Origin: Curtobacterium sp. MCSS17_008
GTDB taxonomy: Bacteria; Actinomycetota; Actinomycetes; Actinomycetales; Microbacteriaceae
Length of the DNA: 64,000 bases
Reading direction: 5' to 3'
Assembly (NCBI RefSeq): GCF_003234185.1
Contig: NZ_QKSM01000004.1
Coordinates: 1-64,000, forward strand
Part shown: piece by piece, positions 45,763-55,480 of the stretch
Numbering within the stretch: position 1 is the first letter of the stretch
Layout: the number at the start of each line of letters is the position of its first letter
The notes under the pieces: generated by a model
Seen by the model: the letters and a program-made list of their open reading frames with translations, nothing else
What the model was told of the DNA's origin: nothing
Database searches by the model: none
Made by a program: the position numbers and the translations under genes

Positions 45763-46721
45763 CCAACACGCGCACACCCGACGCAACCGTCGCAGTACGC
45801 ACGCAGCAAGACGAGCACGACGACCAGCAGCAAGCCCCCTCCAAGTGGAAGGCCGCCGCCCGCCAGTTCGGCGTCGTCTGGAGCAACACCAAGGCCCGCG
45901 TCGGCATCTGCATCCTCGGCTTCTTCGTCCTCGTGGCGATCGCCGCCCCGCTCCTCGCCCCCTACGGCGGCAGCGAGAACGGCTTCCCGAGGAATGCGGA
46001 CGCCAGCGCCGCCCACTGGATGGGCACCACCGCCGCCGGCGAGGACGTCCTCTCCCAGCTCATCCACGGCGCCCGGGTCTCCGTGCTCGTCGGTGCGGTC
46101 GCGGGCTTCCTGTCCACGCTCGTCGCCGTCGCGATCGGCCTGAGCTGGGGCTACATCCGCGGCTGGGTCGCCGAGGTCATCGGGTTCATCGTGAACCTGT
46201 TCCTCGTCATCCCGGGCCTTCCCCTGATGATCGTCATCGCGGCGTACCTGCAGAACGGCGGCATCGCGGTGATCATCGCCGTGATCGTCGTCACCGGCTG
46301 GGCCTGGGGCGCGCGCGTCCTGCGCAGCCAGACACAGTCCCTCCGCAGCCGCGACTTCGTCACCGCGGCGCAGTTCTCCGGCGACGGTGCGACGCGCATC
46401 GTCTTCCGCGAGATCCTGCCGAACATGACGAGCCTGATCGTCGGCAGCTTCTTCGGTGCGGCGACGAGCGCGATCCTCGCCGAGGCGGGCCTCGAGTTCC
46501 TCGGGCTCGGCGACTCGTCGATCGTCAGCTGGGGCACGATCCTCTACTGGGCGCAGAACTCGAACGCGCTGCTCACCGGCCAGTGGATCCTGCTGTTCGC
46601 CCCGGGCCTCTGCATCGCCCTCCTGGCGATGAGCCTCACCCTGATCAACTTCGGCGTCGACGCCGTGTCCAACCCGCGGCTGCGCGAGGGCGCGCGTCGC
46701 AAGAAGGAGGCAGCAGCATGA
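45759..46721 (+). CDS. DppC-type ABC transporter permease
   Basis: A 320-residue permease of the DppC/OppC class. The cytosolic N-terminus of about 45 residues is Gln/Asp-rich, followed by six helices; HWMGTTAAGEDVLSQLIHGARVS and the EAA loop SRDFVTAAQFSGDGATRIVF are characteristic. It forms the channel with the DppB-type subunit. Confidence 0.9.
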   Translation: MTNTRTPDATVAVRTQQDEHDDQQQAPSKWKAAARQFGVVWSNTKARVGICILGFFVLVAIAAPLLAPYGGSENGFPRNADASAAHWMGTTAAGEDVLSQLIHGARVSVLVGAVAGFLSTLVAVAIGLSWGYIRGWVAEVIGFIVNLFLVIPGLPLMIVIAAYLQNGGIAVIIAVIVVTGWAWGARVLRSQTQSLRSRDFVTAAQFSGDGATRIVFREILPNMTSLIVGSFFGAATSAILAEAGLEFLGLGDSSIVSWGTILYWAQNSNALLTGQWILLFAPGLCIALLAMSLTLINFGVDAVSNPRLREGARRKKEAAA

Positions 46722-48481
46722 GCAGCCAGCCCACGACCGGACTGGAGGCGCGGGACGGCGCCGCCCCGCACCTCCAGACCGAAGGCGCAGACGTCCTGCT
46801 CGACGTCCGCGACCTGTCCGTCGTCTACGAGTCGGCTGGCCAGACGGCCGTCCAGGCCGTCGACCACGTCTCCTTCTCGCTGCGCAAGGGGGAGTTCGTC
46901 GGGCTGGTCGGCGAGTCCGGTTCGGGCAAGTCGACCCTCGGCTACGCGCTCACCCGGCTGCAGAAGCCGCCGGCGCGCACCAACGGCGGCAACATCGTCT
47001 TCGGCGGTGCGGACATCCGCGACCTCGACGACGAAGCCCTGCGCCAGCAGCGCCAGGGCGGCTTCGCGATGGTCCTGCAGTCGGGCATGAACGCGCTCAA
47101 CCCGGTGCGCACGGTCCGCAACCACTTCATCGACGTCTTCACGGCCCACGGCCACGTGCCGCGCGAGCGGTGGGACGCCCGGATGCGGGAGCTGGTCGGC
47201 AAGGTGAAGTTGCCCGAGACGATGCTCGCGCGGTACCCGGGGGAGCTCTCCGGCGGCATGCGCCAGCGCGTCTCGATCGCCCTCGCGCTGTCGCTCGAAC
47301 CGCAGCTCATGGTGTTCGACGAGCCGACCACGGCCCTCGACGTCCTCGTGCAGCACGCGGTGATGGACACGATCATCGAGCTGCAGCGCTCCGAGGGGTT
47401 CACTGCGATCCTCATCAGCCACGACCTCGGCATCGTGCTCGAGGCCACCGAGCGCGTGCTCGTCATGCACGAGGGGCGGATCGTCGAGGACGGCCGCTCG
47501 CTCGAGGTCCTCCGTGACCCGCAGGACGACTACACGAAGATGCTGCTGTCGCACTACGCGGACCCGCGGGCCGAGGTCGTCTCGCTGCCGGGGTTCCCGG
47601 ACCGTTCGCTACGCGATCCGTCCGCCACGCGCCAGGAGACGACCTCGTCCTTCAGCACCGTCGGCTCACGTGAGCGGTCCGCCGCGAAGAATCCGATCAT
47701 CGTCGACCACCTCGTCAAGACGTACCCGGCGCCCCGCCGCGGCGAGCAGCCCGTGCAGGCCGTCCGCGACGTGTCGTTCACCCTCGAGCCCGGGCAGTCG
47801 CTCGCCCTCGTCGGCCAGTCCGGCTCGGGCAAGTCGACGATCGCGAAGATGCTCACCGGCGTCGAGCAGCCGACCAGCGGCACCGTGCGCTTCGGCGACA
47901 CCGACGTGGCCAGGCTCGGTCGGCGCGGCCTGAAGGACCTGCGCGCCGAGGTGCAGATGGTGTTCCAGGACCCGTACGCGGCGCTCAACCCGCTGCACAC
48001 CGTGGAGTACATCCTGTCGCGGCCGATCGCGAACTACACCGGGCTGCGCGGGCGTGATACCCGCCGGCGGATGCTCGAGATCCTCGAGACCGTGGGCCTG
48101 ACGCCCGTCGAGCAGTTCGCGCAGAAGCTCCCCCACCAGCTCTCCGGCGGGCAGCGGCAGCGCGTGGTGATCGCCCGGGCACTCGCGAGCGACCCGCAGG
48201 TGATCATCGCCGACGAGCCCGTCTCGATGCTCGACGTCACGCTGCGGGCGGGCGTGCTCGCGCTGCTCGAGGACCTGCGGGAGCAGTGGGGCGTGTCGCT
48301 CCTCTACATCACGCACGACCTGCTGAGCGCGCGGCTCATCACCGACGACATCATGGTGCTGCACGACGGCGCCGTGGTCGAGCGGGGCCGCACGGCCGAG
48401 GTGCTGCAGCACCCGCAGGACGACTACACGGTCGCGCTGCTGGACGCGGTGCCGAACCCGCGGAGGACGCTGCTGGCATGA
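46718..48481 (+). CDS. DppD-DppF fused ABC transporter ATPase
   Basis: A 587-residue protein carrying two complete nucleotide-binding domains: Walker A GESGSGKST and GQSGSGKST, signatures LSGGMRQR and LSGGQRQR, Walker B MVFDEPTTALD and IIADEPVSMLD. A linker of about 45 residues (around 285-330) joins them. AAGGAGG precedes the ATG. It energises import with the two permeases upstream. Confidence 0.92.
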   Translation: MSSQPTTGLEARDGAAPHLQTEGADVLLDVRDLSVVYESAGQTAVQAVDHVSFSLRKGEFVGLVGESGSGKSTLGYALTRLQKPPARTNGGNIVFGGADIRDLDDEALRQQRQGGFAMVLQSGMNALNPVRTVRNHFIDVFTAHGHVPRERWDARMRELVGKVKLPETMLARYPGELSGGMRQRVSIALALSLEPQLMVFDEPTTALDVLVQHAVMDTIIELQRSEGFTAILISHDLGIVLEATERVLVMHEGRIVEDGRSLEVLRDPQDDYTKMLLSHYADPRAEVVSLPGFPDRSLRDPSATRQETTSSFSTVGSRERSAAKNPIIVDHLVKTYPAPRRGEQPVQAVRDVSFTLEPGQSLALVGQSGSGKSTIAKMLTGVEQPTSGTVRFGDTDVARLGRRGLKDLRAEVQMVFQDPYAALNPLHTVEYILSRPIANYTGLRGRDTRRRMLEILETVGLTPVEQFAQKLPHQLSGGQRQRVVIARALASDPQVIIADEPVSMLDVTLRAGVLALLEDLREQWGVSLLYITHDLLSARLITDDIMVLHDGAVVERGRTAEVLQHPQDDYTVALLDAVPNPRRTLLA

Positions 48482-49365
48482 GCACCCTCCACGAGTTCCC
48501 CGCTGTTGCTCCCTTCGGCCACCTCCCCACCCCCGAGGGCGTCGACGTCGTCGGCATCGACCTGCCCGTCGGTCGGCTCACCGCCTACCGCGTCGTCCCG
48601 GACGGGCGGAGCAAGGGCACCGTCCTGATCGTCCCCGGGTACACCGGGTCGAAGGAGGACTGGCGCACCTTCATGCCGTTGCTGCGCGAGGCCGGCTGGA
48701 CCGCGGTCGCGATCAGCCGCCGCGGCCAGGCCGACTCGGCAGCGCCCACGTCGCCGTCGGACCACTCACTGGACGAAGAAGCGGCCGACGTCGTCCGGGT
48801 CGCGGCCCTGCTCGACGAAGGCGCACCCGTGCACCTCATCGGGCACTCGCTCGGCGGGGTGATCGCCCGCGCGGCCGCGATCGCCTCGCCGGAGTCGTTC
48901 CGCAGCGTCGTGCAGTTCTGCTCCGGCCCCGACGGCTGGCCCTACCGCAAGGTCACCGAGCTCACGATCCTGGACGACACCGGCGGGAACCTCCGCCAGC
49001 TGTTCGACGCGACGAACCCGCTCTGGGCCGGGCGCCCGGACGAGGACCTGCCCGACGACGCCCGCATGGTCCGCGACCGCTTCGACGCGACGAGTCCGCT
49101 GAGCGTCGTCGCCGGCGGGCACATCCTCGAGGACCACACCGACGCCTCCGCCGAGCTCCGAGCGACCGGGCTCCCCGTCCTCGTGGCGCACGGCGAGTGG
49201 GACGGCGCCTGGCCGATCCCGTGGCAGCGGCAGATGGCGCTCGACACGGGCGCCCGGTACGAGGTGATCCCGACGAGCTACCACGGCCCGCACGTCGAGA
49301 ACCCCGGCGCGACGATCGCGCTGTTCGACGACTTCCTGAGCCGGCACTCGTCGGCCGACGACTGA
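48478..49365 (+). CDS. alpha/beta-hydrolase
   Basis: A 295-residue alpha/beta-hydrolase. The nucleophile elbow is GHSLGG (LIGHSLGGVIARAA), the oxyanion strand LIVPGYTGSKEDW, and the catalytic Asp/His are suggested by AHGEWDGAW and SYHGPHVEN. ATGA-coupled to the ATPase. In this operon it may remove ester groups from imported plant glycosides, which is inference. Confidence 0.85.
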   Translation: MSTLHEFPAVAPFGHLPTPEGVDVVGIDLPVGRLTAYRVVPDGRSKGTVLIVPGYTGSKEDWRTFMPLLREAGWTAVAISRRGQADSAAPTSPSDHSLDEEAADVVRVAALLDEGAPVHLIGHSLGGVIARAAAIASPESFRSVVQFCSGPDGWPYRKVTELTILDDTGGNLRQLFDATNPLWAGRPDEDLPDDARMVRDRFDATSPLSVVAGGHILEDHTDASAELRATGLPVLVAHGEWDGAWPIPWQRQMALDTGARYEVIPTSYHGPHVENPGATIALFDDFLSRHSSADD

Positions 49366-49376
49366 GAGGCACCACC

Positions 49377-50570
49377 ATCACCACGCTGCAGTTCCCCGAC
49401 GGCTTCCTCTGGGGTGCCGCCACCGCCGCCCACCAGATCGAGGGCAACAACGTCAACAGCAACTGGTGGGTGCACGAGCACGAGCCGGACACCACCATCG
49501 TCGAACCCTCCGGCGACGCCGCGGACAGCTACCACCGGTACCGCGAGGACATCCGCATCGCCGCCGACCTCGGCCTGAACTCCTACCGGTTCAGCATCGA
49601 GTGGGCGCGCATCGAGCCGGAACGTGGCTTCGTGTCCCGCGCCGAGATCGACCACTACCGCCGCATGGTCGAGGCCTGCCACGAGGCCGGCATCGAACCG
49701 ATCGTCACGCTCATGCACTTCACCGTGCCGCGCTGGTTCGAGCGCGACGGCTTCTGGCGGGCCCCGGACGCCGCCGACCTGTTCGCCCGGTACACCGAGG
49801 CCGCGCTCCCGGTGGTGCAGGACGGCGTCCGCTACGTCTGCACGATCAACGAGCCGAACATCGCGGCGATGCTCGCGGGCGGCGAGGACGCGTCGAACCT
49901 GGTCGCCTACGGCCTGCCGAACCCCGACCTGGGTGTCGCGGACGCGCTGCTCGCGTCGCACAGGCGTTCCCGCGAGGTCCTCTCGCAGGTCGACGGCATC
50001 CAGAGCGGCTGGACCATCGCCACGCAGGCCTTCCGCGCGAACGGGGAGCCCGGCTCCGAGGAGATGCTCCGCGAGTACGGGTACCCGCGCGACGACTGGT
50101 ACCTCGAGCAGGCCGCCGGCGACGACTTCCTCGGCGTGCAGGCCTACACCCGCACGTTCATCGGGCCGGACGGTCCGCTGCCCGTGTCGCAGGACGTCGA
50201 GACCACCCTGACCGGGTGGGAGTTCTACCCCGAGGCCTCGGCCGACGGGCTCCGCAGCGCGTGGGAGCTCTCCGGCCACGTCCCGCTGATGATCACCGAG
50301 AACGGCATCGCCACCGCCGACGACTCCCGCCGGGTCGCCTACACGCAGGGCGCCCTCGAGGGGATCCACCGCTGCATCGAGGAGGGGATCGAGGTCGTCG
50401 GCTACCAGCACTGGTCCCTCCTCGACAACTACGAGTGGGCCTCCGGCTACCGCCCGACCTTCGGGCTCGTGGCTTGGGACCGCGAGACGTTCGCGCGGAC
50501 GCCGAAGGACTCGGCGCGCTGGTACGGCGGGGTGGCGCAGGCGAACGCACTCGAGACGCGTCGCGACTGA
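49377..50570 (+). CDS. beta-glucosidase, GH1, with apparent non-canonical ATC start
   Basis: A GH1 enzyme of about 397 residues that hydrolyses beta-glucosides. The opening LQFPDGFLWGAATAAHQIEG is the GH1 N-terminal signature, TINEPN carries the acid/base Glu159 and ITENG the nucleophile Glu308. No ATG, GTG or TTG lies between the upstream stop region and this signature. GAGAGG (49364-49369) is 7 nt before ATC 49377, exactly where an ATG is expected; CTG 49362 overlapping the previous stop is the alternative. An in-frame ATG at 49197 lies deep in the hydrolase gene. Confidence 0.8.
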   Translation: MTTLQFPDGFLWGAATAAHQIEGNNVNSNWWVHEHEPDTTIVEPSGDAADSYHRYREDIRIAADLGLNSYRFSIEWARIEPERGFVSRAEIDHYRRMVEACHEAGIEPIVTLMHFTVPRWFERDGFWRAPDAADLFARYTEAALPVVQDGVRYVCTINEPNIAAMLAGGEDASNLVAYGLPNPDLGVADALLASHRRSREVLSQVDGIQSGWTIATQAFRANGEPGSEEMLREYGYPRDDWYLEQAAGDDFLGVQAYTRTFIGPDGPLPVSQDVETTLTGWEFYPEASADGLRSAWELSGHVPLMITENGIATADDSRRVAYTQGALEGIHRCIEEGIEVVGYQHWSLLDNYEWASGYRPTFGLVAWDRETFARTPKDSARWYGGVAQANALETRRD

Positions 50571-50581
50571 CGCGACCGCCT

Positions 50582-50621
50582 GACGGGAGGCGCGGTGCCG
50601 GCTGGCGCCGCGCCTCCCGTC
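50582..50621. terminator. GACGGGAGGCGCGG hairpin terminator
   Basis: GACGGGAGGCGCGG (50582-50595) pairs perfectly with 50608-50621, with further pairing inside. It sits between the convergent GH1 and ankyrin genes and is the clearest member of the dispersed hairpin family. Confidence 0.75.
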
Positions 50622-50638
50622 CGCCTGCGGGGGCCCGG

Positions 50639-51577
50639 TCAGCGGGTCGCTTCGTCGCTCGACGGGTCGTCCGCCACGTACGCCTCGCCCACGGCGTGTG
50701 CGTCGAACCAGGCGAGCAGGACCTCCTCCGCCTTGCGCGAGCCGCGCTCGCGGGCGATGTCGAGCGCGCTGCGGCCCTCGGCGTCGAGCACGGTGACGTC
50801 CGCGCCCCGCTCGAGGAGCGCCTCGGTCGTCCCGCGCCGGTCGAACCAGGCCGCGGCGTGCAGCGGGGCGAAGCCCCAGCGGGCGTCGACCTCGTCGATC
50901 CCCGCCGGGTCCGCGCCGAACCCGTCGAGCTCGAGCGAGAGCCCGCCGACGTCGCCGTGGGCGGCCGCGCGCACCGCGGGGGAGGCCCACTCGACCCAAC
51001 CGTCCGGCACCGGGCCGTACCAGCCGTGGGCGGGGCGTTCCTGCAGGTCGGTCCACGCCGACTCGGCGACGGGCCGGACCTCGATCACCACGTCACGGAA
51101 GTGCACGGCGAGCTCGCCGGTGGGGGAGAGCAGGAGCCGGAGCTCCCAGACGTCGGCGTCGACGTGGGCGATCTCACCGCGGGAGACCTGCACGTCGCCG
51201 GCGAGGACCGCGAGCGGCTCGGTGTCCGCGGGCTCGAGCACGGCGCGGTGGAACTCGAGCGTCACGCGGGCGTGGTTCCAGCGGCGCCAGAGGCCGTCCG
51301 GGGTGTCGAGGACCTCGTCGTTCCGGACCACGACGACGGCCCGCACCGTGCGGGTCGGCGCCTCGTCGATGCCAGCGGTGTCCGGGCTGCCCGACGGCGT
51401 CGTGGTGGCGGTCTCCTGCCACTCGGCGATCCTGGCCTCGTTCCAGGTGACCGACGCGAGGGCTGCGACCGACGGGGGCGCGTCGGTGACCAGACGGGCG
51501 AGTTGCTCGGGGTAGCCCTCGACGTCCTCGAGGGAGACGTACCCGACCCCGGGCCAACCCACTCGACTCCATCGCAC
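50639..51577 (-). CDS. ankyrin-repeat protein
   Basis: A 312-residue soluble protein. Residues about 225-300 contain two to three ankyrin repeats (GFAPLHAAAWFDRRGTTEALLERGADVTVLDAEGRSALDIA, quoted here only as the pattern PLHAAAW...LLERGADV). The N-terminal 220 residues are not recognised. The start is GTG 51577, with TATCCT exactly 6 nt upstream and no ribosome-binding site, so leaderless expression is likely; the open frame further upstream is low complexity. Confidence 0.75.
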   Translation of the reverse strand: MRWSRVGWPGVGYVSLEDVEGYPEQLARLVTDAPPSVAALASVTWNEARIAEWQETATTTPSGSPDTAGIDEAPTRTVRAVVVVRNDEVLDTPDGLWRRWNHARVTLEFHRAVLEPADTEPLAVLAGDVQVSRGEIAHVDADVWELRLLLSPTGELAVHFRDVVIEVRPVAESAWTDLQERPAHGWYGPVPDGWVEWASPAVRAAAHGDVGGLSLELDGFGADPAGIDEVDARWGFAPLHAAAWFDRRGTTEALLERGADVTVLDAEGRSALDIARERGSRKAEEVLLAWFDAHAVGEAYVADDPSSDEATR

Positions 51578-52285
51578 GGTCCGAGGATAGTGGGGCACGC
51601 CGATCGGTGCCTCGCGCGGCTCTGGGCCACCGGCGGCGCTTCGGCATCCGGAATGTTCAGCGGCAGCGGCGATGCTGAGAGGCGGGCTCGACGGCGCAGA
51701 GACGCCGCGAGGCCGATCAGCTCCTGGCCGCTGCGCAAGTGCGTCTCCGCAATGCCAAAGCCGCACGCGCTGGCGCGGCCGCGGCCCTCTCGGTTGACGC
51801 AAAGCGCGCGCCCGGCGTCGAACCGGGCTGATCAGGTCGTACTCGGCTACGAAGACGAGTAGGACGAGTTGGCGCCGCTGAACCCAAGCGCAGAAAGCAC
51901 GATCACGCTCACCCTCCACGAGTACGAGTACGAGTACGAGTACGAGGCCGACCGGATCGAGTGGTCCCTTGCGTCGTCGGAGTAGCAAGGACGCCAGAAC
52001 GAGACGAAAGCGACGTCGATCCAAAGCTTTCCTTCGACGAGCTCGACTGCGACCGCGACCGAAAGACAGTGTTCGCGAACATCGTCAGCATGCGCAGATG
52101 GCTTTCCACGGTTCGGACTGCCGCCCCAAAGGCCTCCGAAGCGGCGACGAAGGCAACGGGGGCCACCCGCGAGCGTGGTTGGTAGCTCAGAGCGACCGGG
52201 GCTCCTCACCAGGATCCGCGACGCGCTGGTGTGGGTTGCTCCGATGGGTGGCCGGGTTCACTGGCCGAAATGTGCTCCGATCTCT
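51578..52285. other. 708-bp region without a supported gene
   Basis: Start of the lower-GC stretch. Short open frames on both strands lack ribosome-binding sites and recognisable motifs. A fragment read at about 51690-51835 gives an Ala-rich helical peptide with no start codon and may be the debris of a gene. It contains a GAGTAC hexamer repeat. Confidence 0.45.
51919..51946. repeat. CGAGTA hexamer tandem repeat
   Basis: Four and a half consecutive copies of CGAGTA at 51919-51946 form a small microsatellite. Confidence 0.85.
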
Positions 52286-53513
52286 TCACGAAGCCGTGGC
52301 TATGGTTCCTGGAGATTCGTGAGGATCTCGTGTGTCAACCGCCTGCAGCGGCTGGCTGAGAAAGTCAAGAGCGCGACCGAGCAGCGTTGCAGCGGCCGCG
52401 CCATTACCGGCGGTCGCCGCCTCCCAGAATGCGGCAACAGCGCGTTCGATGCGGCCCTCGTCGACGGTGACCCGGTACTTCCGGAGCGAGCCGGGTTCAT
52501 AGAACAGAGCCAACTGCTGGGCGGCGACGGATGCGAGTGCGTCTCCATCGCACAGGAGCTGGCAGATTGCGATGGTGTTCAGCGCAGGGGTCTCGCGCGC
52601 AGGAGGAGCGGGGAGGCGCTCTGCTGCAAGATGACTGGGGAGCCTTGTCAGGCAAGCTGCACGTAACACGAACAGTGCAGTCGCGATCGTGAAGTCATCG
52701 ACCAAGTCGGTGACCGCGGAGCGGCATTCGTCGAATACACGAAGATCAGGGAAGTCGATCACGCGACCACCTTGCAGTTGACGAGCGAATTCGGAATGGC
52801 GAGGAAAAGCCTGAACGGATGAGATGCGGCAGCGCCGGTCACCGTCCTTGCGGCTGGCTCGGTGCCCGCTCGAGCAGGCGGCACCGTAGGGTCGCTGCCG
52901 AGGGCGAGTCGGATAGCGTCTGCTGCGCCGCCCACGCGGCGCACTTCCGAGCATGAAAAGTGGGTGGATCTGTTCATCTGACCGAGCTCCAAATAACATC
53001 CGCATGATGGCAGCGAGGCGGTGCAGCCCTGAATCAGGGCCCGCCTCGCGCATTTCGTGATCATGGATTTGCCTGATGCCACAGCACGGCCGCGGGCGCC
53101 GGAGGACGGCTCGTGACTGGCTTGAACGCGACCCGGCTGCTGCAGCGGTTGAGGCTCGGGCCGCCGCACCGGCGTGTTCGATGGCGGCACTGAGCGCTGC
53201 GCTGTACGAACTGAGAGCCGCAACTAGGTCGGTGCGAGCTTCGCGATGGCCGGACCGAGACCATGCGGATCTCAGACGGTGCAGTCACCCCCTCGAGAAG
53301 GGGAGTCCGAGACACTTGCAGCTCGTCCTTGAGGTCAACAAGCGCGATCTTGCTCCCCGGACCCAACGCCCCAGCAACGGTCGCTTCGAGTGCGACGTCG
53401 AGAATCTGGTCGGATGGCCGCCATCGTTCGCGGTACCCCCAGCCGTGCAACGGTGCCATCGGCGTTCCTCTCTCCATCCTGAACATGTAGAACCGCGCGT
53501 ACCCACACAGCAT
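52286..53513 (-). pseudogene. degenerate GntR-family regulator
   Basis: The 5' part (53513 to about 53270) encodes a GntR helix-turn-helix (DQILDVALEATVAGALGPGS, then DLKDELQVSRTPLLEGV). That frame then loses similarity. A second frame further on gives an FCD-like helical region ending DEGRIERAVAAFWEAATAGN and ALDFLSQPL. The middle is shuffled among frames, suggesting at least two frameshifts. The pairing of the two ends into one former gene is inference; the HTH part is the stronger call. Confidence 0.4.
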
Positions 53514-53551
53514 GTAACATACTAGTTAAGGCTGAATGGAGGGAAGTCGAC

Positions 53552-54643
53552 ATGAGTCGTACTGGAGCAGTTGCGATCGTCTTGGGCACCCGCCCAGAGA
53601 TCATCAAGCTCGCAGGCATCATCCGCGCCCTGGAGAAAGAGGCGCGCGTGATCCATACAGGACAGCACTACGACGAGTCCATGTCCGGGCAGTTTTTCGC
53701 CCAGCTCGGCATCGGCGAGCCGGATCTGGTCCTCGACGGCATCGGAGGCATGGACCGAGGGACCCAGATCGCGAGAGGGATCGCTGCGCTCACGCAAGAG
53801 TTCACCGCACGGCGACCCGCTGCTGTCATCGTCCAAGGTGACACCAACGCGGTCTCCGCGGGAGCCCAGGCTGCCAACTACCTCGGAATCCCAGTGATCC
53901 ACGTCGAGGCAGGGCTGCGATCACACGATCGCTCGATGCCGGAGGAACTCAATCGCTTGGTCGCCGGCGTGCTCGCGGACGTGCACTGCGCTGCAACTGA
54001 GACGAACGTACGGAACCTTCTAGCTGAAGGTGTGGCCGCAGACCGCGTGGTCCTCACCGGAAACACTGTCGTCGAGGCCACCCTCGAGGCGCTCGAACAG
54101 CAGCGTTGTCGGGAGGACACTCCGGATGACCTACCGGCGTCATTCGCGCTCGTCACGATCCACCGGCCTGAGAACACCGACACCGAGGCGGCTCTTCGCC
54201 GTGTACTCGAGGGGCTCCACGCACTCGACCTACCGGTGGTATTCCCTGTGCATCCACGCACCGCAGCGGCGATCGCACGATTCGGGCTGCAGGACCTCAC
54301 CCGCGGGATGCACTTGCTCGAACCTGTCGGACACGCTGAGTTCCTGCAGCTCGCATCGCGCGCGAAGCTCCTCGTCGCCGACTCGGGCGGCCTCCAAGAA
54401 GAGTGCACCGTCCTGAAAAAGCCACTCCTCGTGGTCCGACAGTCCACCGAGCGGCCTGAAGCAATCGCTGCCGGATTTGCGTCCCTCGTTCCACCGACTG
54501 CGAGCATCGCCGATGAAGCAGCCGCGCTCCTCGCGAACTTCGAAGCACAGCACCTCGCGGCAACTCCCTCCCCGTACGGAGACGGGTCAGCCAGCAAGAC
54601 CATTGCCGACCTCGCGCGAACCTACATCAACTCACCCGCCTGA
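53552..54643 (+). CDS. wecB: UDP-N-acetylglucosamine 2-epimerase
   Basis: A 363-residue enzyme converting UDP-GlcNAc to UDP-ManNAc, a precursor for surface polysaccharides or teichoic acids. Signature parts are [55 protein letters not shown] and [16 protein letters not shown] precedes the ATG. It stands alone on the plus strand, just before the surface-glycan and exosortase genes on the minus strand, and immediately before a 13-G run. Confidence 0.92.
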   Translation: MSRTGAVAIVLGTRPEIIKLAGIIRALEKEARVIHTGQHYDESMSGQFFAQLGIGEPDLVLDGIGGMDRGTQIARGIAALTQEFTARRPAAVIVQGDTNAVSAGAQAANYLGIPVIHVEAGLRSHDRSMPEELNRLVAGVLADVHCAATETNVRNLLAEGVAADRVVLTGNTVVEATLEALEQQRCREDTPDDLPASFALVTIHRPENTDTEAALRRVLEGLHALDLPVVFPVHPRTAAAIARFGLQDLTRGMHLLEPVGHAEFLQLASRAKLLVADSGGLQEECTVLKKPLLVVRQSTERPEAIAAGFASLVPPTASIADEAAALLANFEAQHLAATPSPYGDGSASKTIADLARTYINSPA

Positions 54644-54644
54644 C

Positions 54645-54657
54645 GGGGGGGGGGGGG
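54645..54657 (+). repeat. 13-G homopolymer
   Basis: Thirteen consecutive G residues start one base after the wecB stop codon. Confidence 0.9.
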
Positions 54658-54813
54658 CAACATCAGCGGCGTGGTGGGTGAGGGTCTCCCGTCCCGTCCT
54701 GGTGGCCTCCGAACCGGCTGTACCTGCTCGCCAGACTTTCACGGAGGGCCTCGCCTGCGTCCGGTCCGCGCTGCCGACCAGTACAAGTGCGTGGGCCCAG
54801 GTGAGGGCGCAAT

Positions 54814-54857
54814 GCGAAAGCGGTATCACGCCCACAGGGGCGTGATACCGCTTTCGC
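54814..54857. terminator. perfect 20-bp stem hairpin
   Basis: GCGAAAGCGGTATCACGCCC (54814-54833) pairs exactly with 54838-54857 around a 4-nt loop (ACAG). It lies 170 bp after wecB; it is the longest perfect short-loop stem in the island. Confidence 0.7.
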
Positions 54858-55480
54858 CTCAGACGGACAAGTACGGGATGGCGCAGCAATCGGCCGTGCC
54901 GTCCCCGTACGGTGCTGTGCGCCCAGCTGCCCAAGCTGAGCCGGAGGGAGGGACGCTGCACTCCAGTCACAGCTCGATCCAATGAGCGAGCGTCAGCCGG
55001 TCATGGGTCGCTCTCGGCGCTACCGGAGCACACCCCCGCCGGTCGACCCCACAGCAGCAGGATTCGAAGTTGCCTACCTCGCCGCAGCTCGTTCGCGAGC
55101 GACAGCGGCCGGTGATGCACCATCACCCGCACCAGCTGACGCACGCCCTGCCCCGCTGGTGCCCAGAATCACCCGTTGCATGATCCCCGTCACGGGCGCA
55201 ACGCGCAACTGTTGACGATCATGCCGTCACTCGCTTTGTCTCACGAGCCGCGTACGCTCCGCGCCGCAGGCGTTGTCGGACGGAATACAGCGAAGCCCTC
55301 AGGCGTCTCGCCAGTCCTCAGGAAGTAACGCGTACGGAAGCTATGTTGGTGCGCGCCCTGCTCATTCTTCAGCGCCTCGGGTGTCCCATGACGTTGTCGT
55401 AGTCGCCCCGACCGGCGACAGCAAGTCGCCGGCGAAGCGCGCGACCCTGGGTGTGCTCCTATGGCGTCACCCGACCATCG

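Larger units (their letters stand above)
54644..55480. other. 837-bp region without a supported gene
   Basis: Between wecB and the membrane-protein gene, which converge. It holds a G13 run and a 20-bp stem hairpin. Several short frames (for example 54982-55215 and 55273-55494) lack ribosome-binding sites and recognisable motifs and may be gene remnants. Confidence 0.5.

Noticed and set aside
51808-51835. A tRNA T-arm-like hairpin (CCCGG-TTCGACG-CCGGG on the minus strand)
   Set aside because: No matching acceptor, D or anticodon arms can be built around it, so it is not a tRNA; I cannot show it is an attachment-site remnant.
51961-52185. A 74-codon plus-strand ORF in the gap after the ankyrin gene
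   Set aside because: It lacks a ribosome-binding site and any recognisable family, lies across from an overlapping frame of similar length, and is compositionally unremarkable.
52176-52270. GGTAGCTCAGAGCG resembling a tRNA D-arm
   Set aside because: No acceptor, anticodon or T-arm follows at the right spacing; treated as chance.
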